DNA from: Lentimicrobiaceae bacterium
GTDB taxonomy: Bacteria; Bacteroidota; Bacteroidia; Bacteroidales; JAGNHN01
Reading direction: 5' to 3'
Assembly (NCBI GenBank): GCA_018001695.1
Contig: JAGNHN010000012.1
Location: 1 to 64,000 of the forward strand
Length of the DNA: 64,000 nt
A model generated the notes under the pieces. That model ran no database searches. It saw only the letters and a program-made list of their open reading frames with translations, and had not been told where the DNA came from. The position numbers and the translations under genes were made by a program. Position 1 is the first letter of the stretch. Each line of letters opens with the position of its first letter. Positions 1 through 8,418 of this stretch are shown here, one piece after another.

Positions 1-259
1 TTGCGGTTGTTGTTCTGATATGTCTGAAAGAAATTATTTTTTACATTCTGTCTTTACTTAATTTTTTGTGTCTGAAATATATGAACTTTCTGTTTAGCAC
101 GGTCGGTTGTAATATAGCCGCTAACGTTCCTGTAAGCGATCTATGGCGTGTATAAACACCATATCCCGCGTCCAATTCTCCGGCCTAATGTGCCCAAATC
201 CTGTGCTAAATATAGAATAATTCGATGTATGTTGAGCTGCCGGAAAAAAAATTAAACGT
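1..259. other. AT-rich non-coding edge next to recombinase remnant
   Basis: No supportable gene. The DNA is AT-rich and lies just downstream (minus strand) of the recombinase fragment at 260-502. Around 116-140 the plus strand reads TAGCCGCTAACGTTCC, whose complement contains GTTAGCGGC; this vaguely resembles the core of integron-like recombination sites, but no paired partner site was found. Confidence 0.4.
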
Positions 260-502
260 TCATACATCCAGGGGGCTGCGCAATACGCCCATCCCCTTGG
301 TGGTAACGTGAGTGTAAATCTCTGTGGTCTTGGGACTTGTATACCCCAGCAGGCTTTGTATATAGCGCAGGTTGACACCGGCCTCCAGCAGATGGGTGGC
401 AAAGCTATGCAGTAAGGTATGCATGCTGAGGCGCTTACTCAGCCCGGCCTGCTTATGGCGTTTAGCGTTGTTATCTTTTAATAATGGCCTCGTATATGGC
501 AT
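260..502 (-). pseudogene. Tyrosine recombinase (XerC/D-type integrase), C-terminal remnant
   Basis: Only the last ~75 residues of a phage-integrase-family recombinase remain. The C-terminal catalytic block is obvious: [19 protein letters not shown] followed by a [21 protein letters not shown] stretch (H...R-like helix, then the GH/Y region and the nucleophile Tyr in IYTHV), ending in the SPLDV tail common in Bacteroidota integrases. Family members are about 300-400 residues with an N-terminal core-binding domain; both that domain and the first half of the catalytic domain are missing upstream of ~490. The family box is HxLRH; here it is HTLLH, so the essential second Arg has become Leu (a CTG codon where CGG or similar is expected). 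Truncation plus loss of a catalytic residue makes it non-functional. It marks a past integration event. An alternative, a tiny regulatory protein, is unlikely. Confidence 0.85.
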
Positions 503-612
503 ATATGATGGAATAATATCAGCAAATGATCAGGGAAGCTTAAGATTTGTGAAGGTTCCTGAGCTTTGGGAAGAATGTAGTCAAGTGTCTTAGCCCCCTA
601 ATTCACGGATCA

Positions 613-1416
613 TTATCTTCCCCTCACAAAACGAAAGCTATGCCGGCTTCCATCCGTTGATCGCAGAATACCGGCATAATACCCAGTCGGAAGATGTGAA
701 ACATCCAGAAAAACCTTTTCTCCCTGCTGCACATAAATCACAGGGATATTAGCTCCCAGGCTATTATATACCATGATTTCACCTATAGGCTGCAGACTTG
801 GCACTAGCAACAGAAAATCCTGCGCAGGATTAGGGAAGACGCTTATTTCTGGGTATTTGCGCTCATCTCTCCCAAGACTCTCCAAATGATATCTCACTGT
901 AACGCTGGCCTCAACAGGCTGAGGCTGGGCGGCCGGGTCATAGATCGTATATTTTATGACAGATAGACCGGGCTCCAGCGGTATGCCTTCAAACATCCTG
1001 ACATGACAAACGTGAGGGATGAAAGAGTAATCCAGTCCTCCCGGCGGAATGGGGTTCGGAATATCCGTACTGTCGGCATAAAACCAGCATTGGGTATAAA
1101 AACAATAGAAATCCATGGTACTGTCGCCCATCTGCTGGATGACCCGGCGCAGGTATACATGCAGCGTGTCAGGCCCATCATTCCTGATCAGGAAATTTGC
1201 CGTCAGCACCTGCATCCCAGTATCAGAGCTATAAACATGAACAACAGAGTCATTCACGACCCTGTCATTCTTATCACGGTCCATGATGACCAAGGCCTGA
1301 CCCTGAACGGATAGCGCTGCCATGAGATAGGAAAATGTCAGCGTCACTGCTCTTGCTGTATTCCGGATTTGCCTGTACATCGGTAGACTGTTTTGGTTGA
1401 CTGCTTTCGTACTCAT
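613..1416 (-). CDS. Secreted protein of unknown function with T9SS type A sorting domain
   Basis: A 267-residue protein. The N-terminus has an export signal (hydrophobic run TLTFSYLMAALSVQGQA near residues 25-42); an internal ATG at 1380 would give a more typical signal-peptide length and is an alternative start. The middle (about 45-180) is beta-rich with no family I recognise. The last ~80 residues are a clear type IX secretion C-terminal sorting domain: ISVFPNPAQDFLLL, then a V-x-N-S-L-G block, LPTGYYAGILR and a basic FRFVRGR end. Known biology: such domains direct outer-membrane translocation and are usually cleaved at the cell surface. It stands alone, so its function cannot be read from neighbours. 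Confidence 0.8.
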   Translation of the reverse strand: MSTKAVNQNSLPMYRQIRNTARAVTLTFSYLMAALSVQGQALVIMDRDKNDRVVNDSVVHVYSSDTGMQVLTANFLIRNDGPDTLHVYLRRVIQQMGDSTMDFYCFYTQCWFYADSTDIPNPIPPGGLDYSFIPHVCHVRMFEGIPLEPGLSVIKYTIYDPAAQPQPVEASVTVRYHLESLGRDERKYPEISVFPNPAQDFLLLVPSLQPIGEIMVYNSLGANIPVIYVQQGEKVFLDVSHLPTGYYAGILRSTDGSRHSFRFVRGR

Positions 1417-1626
1417 ACCACCTTATTCTTAACCGCATCAAGACCAGGCCTATAGCTCATTTTTCGTTCTAAAAACCTGCGATACGCCTTACCTGAACAG
1501 TGAAATCTCACCTCCTGGCCCTTCTGAAGATTGACAAAAATAATTAAAATGAAGTAATTGAATACTTGAACTGAAGGCAACAATTGTTTTACTTTGCAGT
1601 GAATGGTCCTATTTAATAATGAACAT

Positions 1627-2412
1627 ATGAGAAAAAAGATATATGCCTTGATTTTATTGTTATTTGTCGGCTGGGGCGTTTTGCACGCGCAAACGGCAGT
1701 GAACTTCACCTGTCCCGATTGTACAGGGACGACCTATGACCTGTTTACACAGCTCGATTCAGGCAAGGTGGTTGTCATCTGCTGGGTGATGCCCTGCGCA
1801 GCCTGCATCGGCCCGAGCCTGACCACCCATAATGTCGTCCAGAGCTTTCAGGCCACCCATCCGGGAAAGGTAATTCTATATGTAGCAGATGATTATGCAA
1901 ATACCAGTTGTGCTTCCTTACGGGCATGGTCGTTGAATTACGGCATCAGCAATGCGGTATTCTTTTCAAATGCGTCCATCAGGATGAGTGATTATGGTGA
2001 CGATGGAATGCCGAAAATTGTTGTACTTGGCCCACAGCGCCACGTTTACTTTAACCAAAACAACACAGTGAATGCCAGCGCGTTGCAAGACTCCATCCTG
2101 GCGGCTATCAATGCCCCGGCCACAGGTATCCAGGGGTACGGTGAGCGCATTCCGCTTCCGGCGATCTATCCCAATCCGGCCCGTCAGGAAGCCTATCTGG
2201 AAGTTCTTCTCACCCAGCCCTCATCGCTTGAAGTAACTTTGTTTGATGCCAGTGGACGGCAAATTTCGAGTCAAACCCACTCCCATCTGCTTCCGGGAAC
2301 AAACACACTACCTCTTGAGATAAGTCATATTGCCGACGGAATGTACATTGTACGTATCAGGGTTGAAAACAAAACACACAATGTCAAACTACTGATTAAC
2401 AACGACAAATGA
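1627..2412 (+). CDS. Secreted thioredoxin-fold-like protein with T9SS sorting domain
   Basis: 261 residues from the ATG at 1627, which opens directly into a signal peptide (MRKKIYALILLLFVGWGVL...HAQ); an in-frame ATG at 1603 would add 8 residues. After cleavage there is a thioredoxin-like domain (about 25-165): a CPDC pair at 29-32, a redox-type motif MPCAACIGP (CxxC at 57-60) after a hydrophobic strand, and the cis-Pro-like GMPKIVVL segment. The C-terminal ~75 residues (IYPNPARQEAYLEV ... GMYIVRIRVE ... KLLIN) are a T9SS type A sorting domain. It is probably a surface or secreted disulfide or redox protein; the substrate is unknown. It lies 58 bp upstream of the barrel protein at 2471, whose N-terminus has two adjacent cysteines, so the pair may be functionally linked. 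Confidence 0.75.
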   Translation: MRKKIYALILLLFVGWGVLHAQTAVNFTCPDCTGTTYDLFTQLDSGKVVVICWVMPCAACIGPSLTTHNVVQSFQATHPGKVILYVADDYANTSCASLRAWSLNYGISNAVFFSNASIRMSDYGDDGMPKIVVLGPQRHVYFNQNNTVNASALQDSILAAINAPATGIQGYGERIPLPAIYPNPARQEAYLEVLLTQPSSLEVTLFDASGRQISSQTHSHLLPGTNTLPLEISHIADGMYIVRIRVENKTHNVKLLINNDK

Positions 2413-2470
2413 CAGAAGTAGCTGATTGAATTATGATTCCTTCATGTTGTAACACATAGATCTTCTACAG

Positions 2471-3511
2471 ATGATATTTGCGAGAACGTTTGTCATGGCG
2501 CTGGTTTGCTTGATGCTGAGTATGCCAGAGGTGGTATTGGGTCAATGCTGTGCAGGCGGATCAGGAAGTCCGGTGGCAGGTGGAACATCACAGGGCGTGC
2601 TCGGAGCCAGCCAATTACAAATCAACGCGAATTTTCAATACATCCGGAGTCACCGTTTTTTCAGTGGCAGCAAAGCAAGCCAGGAGAAGTATTTCGACCG
2701 TTTCGAGAGCGCATACCAATACTATCGTTTCGCCTACGGGGCTTCTTCGCAGTTTACCATGTCGGTGGAGCTTGGTCATTATTTGTTCAAGAAAGAAACC
2801 GGTCTGAACCAGGATCCGGACAGAACCTATACCTCCAAAGGCATCGCTGATCTCATTCTCTTCCCCAGGTATACGATTTGGAAAGCGCAGAATCAGCGAC
2901 ATGAAACAACGGTTACGCTTGGCTTGGGTCTTAAGCTCCCCCTCGGATCCTACAATGATTCAACATCCAGGGTTGAGCCCTTTTCAGGTCAGGTGTTTCA
3001 TGTTCCAAATCCACAAGCAGTGCAGGTTACGTCAGGTGCGCAGGATTTCCTGTTTTATGGCTTCCTGCAGCGTAAATACACCAGAGGATTCAGTCTCTAT
3101 TCCAGCATGTTATATGTACGAAAAGGATGGAATCCCTTGGGAGAACGTATGGGTGATTTTGCCACTTTATCTCTGTTCGCAGTAAAAGAAATTAATACCT
3201 ACATGGGTATCAACCTCCAATTGAGGGGCGAGACGATGCGCACCATGAAGGTTAACCCGGTTATCGAAACACTCTCCTTCCTCAATTACGATCCGGCAGC
3301 CACTGGTTATTCAAAGGTTTTCATTTCACCGCAGCTCAACATCGATTTGAATCGCTTCGCGTTCTATTTTCTTGCCGATATACCTGTATATCAACATGTA
3401 AAGAAAACACAAATCGGTACGGGGCTTCAAATCATGTCAGGTTTTTCCTACAATCTTCCCATCAAGAAATCAGCCCAAAACGTAATAATCCCAAGCCTCA
3501 GCATCCATTAG
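2471..3511 (+). CDS. Outer-membrane beta-barrel, transporter-like protein
   Basis: A 346-residue protein with a signal peptide (hydrophobic core FVMALVCLMLSMPEVVLG) whose predicted cleavage leaves the mature N-terminus QCCAGGSG, with Cys26 and Cys27 adjacent. The rest alternates short amphipathic strands and turns (LQINANFQYIRSH, FTMSVELGHY, LILFPRYTIW, TVTLGLGLKLPLG) typical of a 12-14-strand barrel similar to the phenol/toluene 'meta-pathway' transporter-like superfamily. The barrel fold is read from the strand pattern; the substrate is unknown. Close same-strand spacing after the thioredoxin-like gene suggests co-transcription. A lipoprotein is possible but the LGQC sequence is a poor lipobox. 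Confidence 0.65.
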   Translation: MIFARTFVMALVCLMLSMPEVVLGQCCAGGSGSPVAGGTSQGVLGASQLQINANFQYIRSHRFFSGSKASQEKYFDRFESAYQYYRFAYGASSQFTMSVELGHYLFKKETGLNQDPDRTYTSKGIADLILFPRYTIWKAQNQRHETTVTLGLGLKLPLGSYNDSTSRVEPFSGQVFHVPNPQAVQVTSGAQDFLFYGFLQRKYTRGFSLYSSMLYVRKGWNPLGERMGDFATLSLFAVKEINTYMGINLQLRGETMRTMKVNPVIETLSFLNYDPAATGYSKVFISPQLNIDLNRFAFYFLADIPVYQHVKKTQIGTGLQIMSGFSYNLPIKKSAQNVIIPSLSIH

Positions 3512-3798
3512 CCTGCTGCCATATAAGCGTACTTCCTCTGCGGTACTACCATATACTCCTTAATACTCTGTGGTTAAATACCCTATAAACAAGCACGCTG
3601 TGTCAAATAAAGATCAGATAAGCATATAGGTATTGATCATTGTAAGGAGTTAGTATTCCAAGACGCATGTAATGGAAATCCTGAAACCTGGCAGATACAG
3701 ATAATGTTCTTAATACAAGGAATTGGCGGAAGTTTTGCTTACTTTTATATCCAATGAGGTTAAGACGGAAGTTATATAATACTTTAAGAGGGTAGAAT

Positions 3799-4797
3799 AT
3801 GGCCATTAAACATCAGCGACTTGGAAGACATGGCGTTCTCGTCAGCAATTTATGTCTGGGGACCATGAACTTCGGTTGGCATACAAGCGAAGAAGAGAGT
3901 TTCAGCATCATGGACCGGGCACTGGAAGTAGGTATCAATTTCTTTGATACCGCCGATGTCTACGGTTGGTCTGTTGAACATGGGTATACCGAAGAGATCG
4001 TCGGTCGATGGTTGGCACAAGGAGGAGGACGAAGAGATGCTGTTGTGCTGGCAACCAAGGTTTACAATCCCGTCGTCCGAAAAGCTAATCTCCCGGAAGT
4101 CAACAGTGACGGAAGAAGCCTGAGTGCCTACAAAATCCGCAAGCATTGCGAGGGCAGTCTGCATCGCTTGCAAACCGATAGAATAGACTTATATCAGATG
4201 CACCATATCGATCGCCACTGTCCCTGGGATGAAATATGGCAGAGTTTTAACTCCCTGGTGAATCAAGGGAAGGTAGTGTACGTCGGATCCAGCAATTTTG
4301 CAGGTTGGGATATTGCCACTGCCTGTCAGGAGGCCTCACGGCGTGGATTTACTGGATTGGTAAGTGAACAAAGCGTATATAACCTGGATAACCGTATGGT
4401 TGAGCTTGAGGTTATCCCAGCCTGCCGTCATTATGGATTGGGACTAATCCCATGGAGTCCGCTGGCTGGTGGATTGCTAGGAGGCGTTCTTGAGAAACAA
4501 AAAGATGGAAGGCGAATGGATGGGAGTATCACAGGACTTGTAGAAAAAAAGCGTAGCCAGCTTGAAAAGTATGAAGCACTTTGTCAGGAGCTTGGTCACC
4601 CACCCGCTGAGATCGCGCTGGCATGGTTACTGCATAACCCGGTTGTAACTGCTCCCATCGTTGGGCCACGCACCCTTGGCCAACTGGAAAGTGCAATTCG
4701 TGCTACGCAGATTCATCTGGATGAAGAAGTGCTCCAGAAGTTGAATGAAATTTTCCCGGGTCCGGGTGGAGAAGCACCAGGAGCTTACGCCTGGTAG
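3799..4797 (+). CDS. Aldo/keto reductase
   Basis: 332 residues, the normal length for this NADPH-dependent (alpha/beta)8-barrel family. All tetrad positions can be seen: Asp50 and Tyr55 in FFDTADVYG, Lys87 in LATKVY and a His at 135/136 in LYQMHHID. The cofactor-binding end has the usual SNFAGW, WSPLAGGLLGG and PIVGPRTLGQLESA segments. It resembles the YajO/IolS/Kv-beta-like group that reduces aldehydes and ketones; the natural substrate cannot be told. The gene is transcribed alone, with a 287-bp gap upstream in which I see no clear promoter match and 300 bp of non-coding DNA after it. Confidence 0.9.
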   Translation: MAIKHQRLGRHGVLVSNLCLGTMNFGWHTSEEESFSIMDRALEVGINFFDTADVYGWSVEHGYTEEIVGRWLAQGGGRRDAVVLATKVYNPVVRKANLPEVNSDGRSLSAYKIRKHCEGSLHRLQTDRIDLYQMHHIDRHCPWDEIWQSFNSLVNQGKVVYVGSSNFAGWDIATACQEASRRGFTGLVSEQSVYNLDNRMVELEVIPACRHYGLGLIPWSPLAGGLLGGVLEKQKDGRRMDGSITGLVEKKRSQLEKYEALCQELGHPPAEIALAWLLHNPVVTAPIVGPRTLGQLESAIRATQIHLDEEVLQKLNEIFPGPGGEAPGAYAW

Positions 4798-5100
4798 TTC
4801 GCTGATGCTGTATTATCGTGTTGCAAAACCCATAACTAGCTGATTTTATTAACATTTAAGAAGACATATAAATAAAACACAAGTAAAACGGAATCAACAT
4901 GTATCCTGAAGAGGTCATCGGGAAGACCTCCGGCACCGTCCTTCATCCACTGTATCATAATCCGGACACTTATGCTATCTTTGCAGCAATATACCTCGTT
5001 CGGGAGCCGTTAACCTGACAATGCCTGCACCCGGTCCTCCCGGATCCGGCAGAAATAGGCACCAAGAACCTGAGTCATTGACAAATAAAAGAACACAGCA
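4798..5100. other. Intergenic region with promoter for the DUF4290-murA run
   Basis: No convincing gene. It holds a TATCTTTG element at 4976-4983 that matches the Bacteroidota TAnnTTTG -7 box and would give a ~110-nt leader for the gene at 5101. A 39-codon reading frame from 4899 overlaps this promoter and is not credited. Confidence 0.5.
4976..4983 (+). promoter_or_regulatory. TAnnTTTG promoter box (DUF4290-murA)
   Basis: TATCTTTG is a perfect match to the sigma-A -7 element of Bacteroidota. No good -33 TTTG is visible, so it is assigned from position and match only. Confidence 0.5.
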
Positions 5101-5778
5101 ATGTCTGAAATGGAATACAATTCTACACGGGATAAATTGATCATCCCCGAGTATGGCCGCAATATACAGAAGATGATCCGCCACCTCATGCAGGTTGAAG
5201 ACCGGGACAAGCGGACACGGATGGCCTATGTCATCGTGGACGTGATGGCACAGATGTACGTCCAGCCCAAAGAAGCAGGCGACTACCGGCAGAAGCTCTG
5301 GGACCATCTGCATATCATTTCTGATTTTAAACTGGACGTGGAAGCCCCATATCCCAAACCGGATCCGGACAAACTTCATAAGAAGCCTGAACCCATTAAA
5401 TACGCGACAGGAGGAATACGCTATTCGCACTACGGAAAGCATATCCAGGCCATCATCGAGAAAGTAGCCGAGCTTGAGGAAGGTTCTGACAAGGAAGTGC
5501 TTACACGCGTCATCGCCAACCACCTGAAGAAATCTTACCTGAACTGGAACCGGGACTCAGTGAACGACGAGCTCATTCTCAAACACCTGGAAGAGCTCAG
5601 CAAAGGCCGCATCAAATGGAATGAGAACATGCGCCTGATGGCTACCAACGATATCCTGGCCCGGACAGCCCAACCCGCCAGTCATACCAAGGACAGCGGT
5701 GGCAAAAAGAAGAAATTCGGCCGCCAGCAAAATGGCAGCTATGGATCACCGGGAAGAAAGAAGAACTACCGTACCTGA
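5101..5778 (+). CDS. DUF4290 family protein
   Basis: 225 residues with the conserved DUF4290 start MEYNSTRDKLIIPEYGRNIQ and the middle block ATGGIRYSHYGKHIQ. This family is cytoplasmic, restricted to Bacteroidota and commonly found directly before murA, as here (23 bp gap). The last ~35 residues are a low-complexity Lys/Gly/Asn/Arg-rich tail (GKKKKFGRQQ...GRKKNYRT) that looks disordered and nucleic-acid or envelope-lipid binding; that is an inference. No biochemical function is established for the family as far as I know. The constant link with murA suggests a role around peptidoglycan precursor synthesis. Confidence 0.88.
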   Translation: MSEMEYNSTRDKLIIPEYGRNIQKMIRHLMQVEDRDKRTRMAYVIVDVMAQMYVQPKEAGDYRQKLWDHLHIISDFKLDVEAPYPKPDPDKLHKKPEPIKYATGGIRYSHYGKHIQAIIEKVAELEEGSDKEVLTRVIANHLKKSYLNWNRDSVNDELILKHLEELSKGRIKWNENMRLMATNDILARTAQPASHTKDSGGKKKKFGRQQNGSYGSPGRKKNYRT

Positions 5779-5801
5779 TCAACGTCAGTCTTGTCTTTGT
5801 C

Positions 5802-7109
5802 ATGAGCAGTTTTATTATCGAAGGGGGATGCCGGTTACAGGGTCATATCCGGCCGCAGGGCGCGAAGAATGAAGCCCTGCAGGTGATCTGTGCCACCCTT
5901 CTGACCGCCGAAGAAGTAACAATTCACAATGTACCCGATATCCGCGATGTCAATGGCCTGATCCAATTGCTGGAAGGCATGGGCGTCCGTGTTACCAACC
6001 TGGGCCAGGGCTCCTGGATGTTCCAGGCCGACCAGGTTGACCTGGACCATCTGGAAACGGATATCTACCGCCACAGGGTCAGCAGCCTGCGTGGCTCTGT
6101 CATGGTGCTGGGACCCATGCTGGCGCGCTTCGGGCGTGGCTTCATCCCCCAGCCGGGCGGGGATAAAATCGGCCGCCGCCGCCTCGATACTCATTTCCAG
6201 GGACTGGCAGCGCTGGGAGCCAACTTCGTCTATGACGCTGACCAGAAATCCTATACGGTTAAAGCCAACAACCTCCGCGGCACCTATATCCTCCTTGAGG
6301 AGGCTTCAGTGACCGGAACAGCCAATGTCGTGATGGCTGCGGTACTGGCTGAAGGTAAGACGACACTCTTCAATGCCGCCTGTGAACCCTACCTGGTGCA
6401 GCTTTGCCAGATGCTGAGCCGCATGGGGGCCGACATTCAGGGGATAGGGTCCAATCTCCTCACGATACAGGGCGTGGGATCGCTGCATGGCACCACGCAT
6501 ACCCTGCAATCGGATATGATTGAGGTGGGCAGCTTCATCGGACTGGCCGCCATGACCCGCAGCGAACTGTTTATTGAGCAGGTCTCGGCCGCTAACCTTG
6601 GGATCATACCCCACGTGTTCAGCAGGCTGGGCATTGCCCTGGAATTTAAAGAAGGAGGCTTGCTGGTTCCGGCCCAGGACGAATACGTCATCGACACCTT
6701 TATGGACGGATCCATACTGACCGTCGCCGACGCACCCTGGCCCGGCTTTACACCCGACCTGATCAGCATCGTGCTCGTGGTGGCCACCCAGGCCAAAGGC
6801 AGTGTGCTGATTCACCAGAAGATGTTCGAAAGCAGGCTGTATTTCGTCGACAAGCTCATCGACATGGGGGCGCAGATTATTCTCTGTGACCCGCATCGAG
6901 CCGCCATCATCGGAATCAACCGCCAGCACCTACTGCGCGGTATCCGTATGACATCTCCGGATATTCGTGCCGGTGTAGCCCTGCTCATTGCCGCCCTCTC
7001 GGCTCAGGGTACAAGCATCATCGACAATATTGACCAGATTGACCGTGGATATCAGCATATCGACCTCCGGCTGAATGCACTGGGAGCAAATATAACCCGT
7101 AAAGACTAA
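5802..7109 (+). CDS. murA: UDP-N-acetylglucosamine 1-carboxyvinyltransferase MurA
   Basis: 435 residues, full length. MurA transfers enolpyruvate from PEP to UDP-GlcNAc, the first committed step of peptidoglycan synthesis, in the cytoplasm. It shows the EPSP-synthase-like fold: GGCRLQGHIRPQGAKNEAL at the N-terminus, SSLRGSVMVLGPMLARFG, the active-site loop PGGDKIGRRRLDTH, and DIRAGVALLIAALSAQG near the end. The loop Cys (Cys115 in E. coli, attacked by fosfomycin) is Asp121 here. Known biology: MurAs with Asp at this position are active and intrinsically fosfomycin-resistant. The gene sits between DUF4290 and a TlpA-like gene (3 bp gap) in one apparent operon. Confidence 0.97.
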   Translation: MSSFIIEGGCRLQGHIRPQGAKNEALQVICATLLTAEEVTIHNVPDIRDVNGLIQLLEGMGVRVTNLGQGSWMFQADQVDLDHLETDIYRHRVSSLRGSVMVLGPMLARFGRGFIPQPGGDKIGRRRLDTHFQGLAALGANFVYDADQKSYTVKANNLRGTYILLEEASVTGTANVVMAAVLAEGKTTLFNAACEPYLVQLCQMLSRMGADIQGIGSNLLTIQGVGSLHGTTHTLQSDMIEVGSFIGLAAMTRSELFIEQVSAANLGIIPHVFSRLGIALEFKEGGLLVPAQDEYVIDTFMDGSILTVADAPWPGFTPDLISIVLVVATQAKGSVLIHQKMFESRLYFVDKLIDMGAQIILCDPHRAAIIGINRQHLLRGIRMTSPDIRAGVALLIAALSAQGTSIIDNIDQIDRGYQHIDLRLNALGANITRKD

Positions 7110-7112
7110 CAT

Positions 7113-7679
7113 ATGCGAAGCATACCTTACTCCTCCTCCCTCTCCCTCTCCCTCTCCCTCTTCCTCTTCCTCTCCCTTCTCTTATTTCCCCCGGCGGGCC
7201 AGCATCACGCCAACACGCAACCACCTCCGCTTCCGGCCTCCATTGGTGATCCTGCTCCCAATATAACACTGAAAGATCCCAAAGGGAAAGAGCTGCAATT
7301 GTCAGATCTGCAGGGGTATTATGTCCTGCTCGATTTCTGGGCCTCATGGTGTGGACCCTGCCGTAAGGAAAACCCCAATATGGTGGCCGCATGGGACAAA
7401 TACAGGAAGCGTAAGTTTAAGGACGCCAAAGGGTTTCGCATCTATAGCGTCTCCCTGGATAAAACAAGGGATGCCTGGGTTCAGGCCATTGAAAAAGACC
7501 AGCTTAGCTGGAAAGAGCATGTCAGCAACCTGCAGGGATGGCAGTGTGAATCGGTCAGGGATTACGGTGTTCGCAGCATACCTGATAATTTCCTCATCGG
7601 CCCGGATGGCAGGATATTGGCCAGAGGACTTCGGGGCATCAACCTGCATTATGAGCTGGAAAAATACGCCAGGGATTAG
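7113..7679 (+). CDS. TlpA-like thioredoxin family protein, exported
   Basis: 188 residues. The mature part is a TlpA/ResA-type thioredoxin fold: GDPAPNITLKDPKGKELQLS, then the redox site WASWCGPCRKENPN, and SIPDNFLIGPDGRILARG with the cis-Pro. It probably reduces disulfides or helps cytochrome maturation in the periplasm. The signal peptide is unusual: residues 7-23 are SSSLSLSLSLFLFLSLLL, encoded by seven near-identical hexamers (TCCCTC x4, TTCCTC x2, TCCCTT) at 7137-7178. Since units are 6 bp, gain or loss would change the hydrophobic core by two residues without a frameshift. The start is the ATG 3 bp after the murA stop; no other start gives a complete signal. Confidence 0.88.
   Translation: MRSIPYSSSLSLSLSLFLFLSLLLFPPAGQHHANTQPPPLPASIGDPAPNITLKDPKGKELQLSDLQGYYVLLDFWASWCGPCRKENPNMVAAWDKYRKRKFKDAKGFRIYSVSLDKTRDAWVQAIEKDQLSWKEHVSNLQGWQCESVRDYGVRSIPDNFLIGPDGRILARGLRGINLHYELEKYARD
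7137..7178 (+). repeat. Hexanucleotide repeat in the TlpA-like signal peptide
   Basis: Four perfect TCCCTC units (7137-7160), two TTCCTC units and one TCCCTT, in frame with the gene and encoding Ser-Leu / Phe-Leu pairs. It is a pure-pyrimidine strand, prone to slippage. Confidence 0.9.
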
Positions 7680-7803
7680 CTATTTCCTGCCTTTGCGTCA
7701 TTCCAAGCGACAATTCACCCGAAAACATACTGCCATTCTGTCGGCACAGACGGTGTGGCAAGCGATTTGCTACGCGAATTCAGCATGTTAGCATACAACG
7801 GAT

Positions 7804-8397
7804 ATGGAAGAAAAAGAGATGAAACAAGACATGACGCAAATGCAGGAAGATCCGGTTAAGGCAGCGGAGCAGGGACATGCGAATGACTCGCATGCCGATG
7901 ATCATAAATCGGATAAACGTAAACACAAGAAGGAAGACAGTCTCCGCAAGGCCCTGCAGGAAAAGGAAGAAGAATATAAAACACTGTATGAAAAGCATTT
8001 GAGGCTCCTTTCTGAGTTTGATAATTACCGTAAACGCACTGTAAGGGAACGGGCGGATCTGCTGAAAACCGCTGGTGAAGAGGTGATTCAGGCCCTTCTC
8101 CCCGTGCTTGATGATTTCGAAAGGGCGCTCAAAAGCACCCAGCAATCGACGGATCCTCAAGCCATTAAAGATGGTATAATTCTGATCCAGAACAAGCTCA
8201 GTAATGCGCTATCGCAGAAAGGCCTGGAGCCCATGAATACCATCGGGCAGGACTTCGATACGGATTTCCACGAAGCCATCACGGATATTCCAGCTCCGAG
8301 CGAGGAAATGAAAGGTAAAGTGATCGACGAAACGCAGAAAGGTTATATGCTGGGTGGCAAGGTGATCCGCTTTGCCAAAGTGGTTGTAGGCAAATAA
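7804..8397 (+). CDS. grpE: Nucleotide exchange factor GrpE
   Basis: 197 residues, normal for the family. GrpE releases ADP from DnaK in the cytoplasmic Hsp70 cycle. The N-terminal third is charged and disordered-looking (many Asp/His/Lys), followed by a long coiled-coil (LRKALQEKEEEYKTLYEKHL), the conserved LLSEFDNYRKRT block and a C-terminal beta head with GQDFDTDFHEAI and GYMLGGKVIRFAKVVVGK. Two in-frame Met codons near the N-terminus (residues 1 and 6) are both usable. It precedes dnaJ by 21 bp; dnaK is not in the window. Confidence 0.96.
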   Translation: MEEKEMKQDMTQMQEDPVKAAEQGHANDSHADDHKSDKRKHKKEDSLRKALQEKEEEYKTLYEKHLRLLSEFDNYRKRTVRERADLLKTAGEEVIQALLPVLDDFERALKSTQQSTDPQAIKDGIILIQNKLSNALSQKGLEPMNTIGQDFDTDFHEAITDIPAPSEEMKGKVIDETQKGYMLGGKVIRFAKVVVGK

Positions 8398-8418
8398 AAC
8401 ACCTCGACAAACAGATTC

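Noticed and set aside
372-593. 73-codon plus-strand frame opposite the recombinase fragment
   Set aside because: The first half is the complement of the recombinase fragment; the tail ([13 protein letters not shown]...) could be a gene scrap, but it is too short to name.
1413-1709. 98-codon minus-strand frame
   Set aside because: Overlaps the promoter and signal-peptide region of the thioredoxin-like gene; no motif.
4899-5018. 39-codon plus-strand frame starting MYPEEVIG
   Set aside because: Overlaps the TATCTTTG promoter box and resembles no known protein; too short to support without conservation.
4975-5523. 182-codon minus-strand frame
   Set aside because: Antisense to the DUF4290 gene and its promoter; the DUF4290 reading has conserved motifs and fits the operon.
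6306-6929. 207-codon minus-strand frame
   Set aside because: Antisense to murA, whose reading is unambiguous.
7018-7392. Minus-strand frame with a run of Gly-Arg pairs
   Set aside because: Produced by the complement of the TCCCTC hexamer repeat in the tlpA-like signal peptide.
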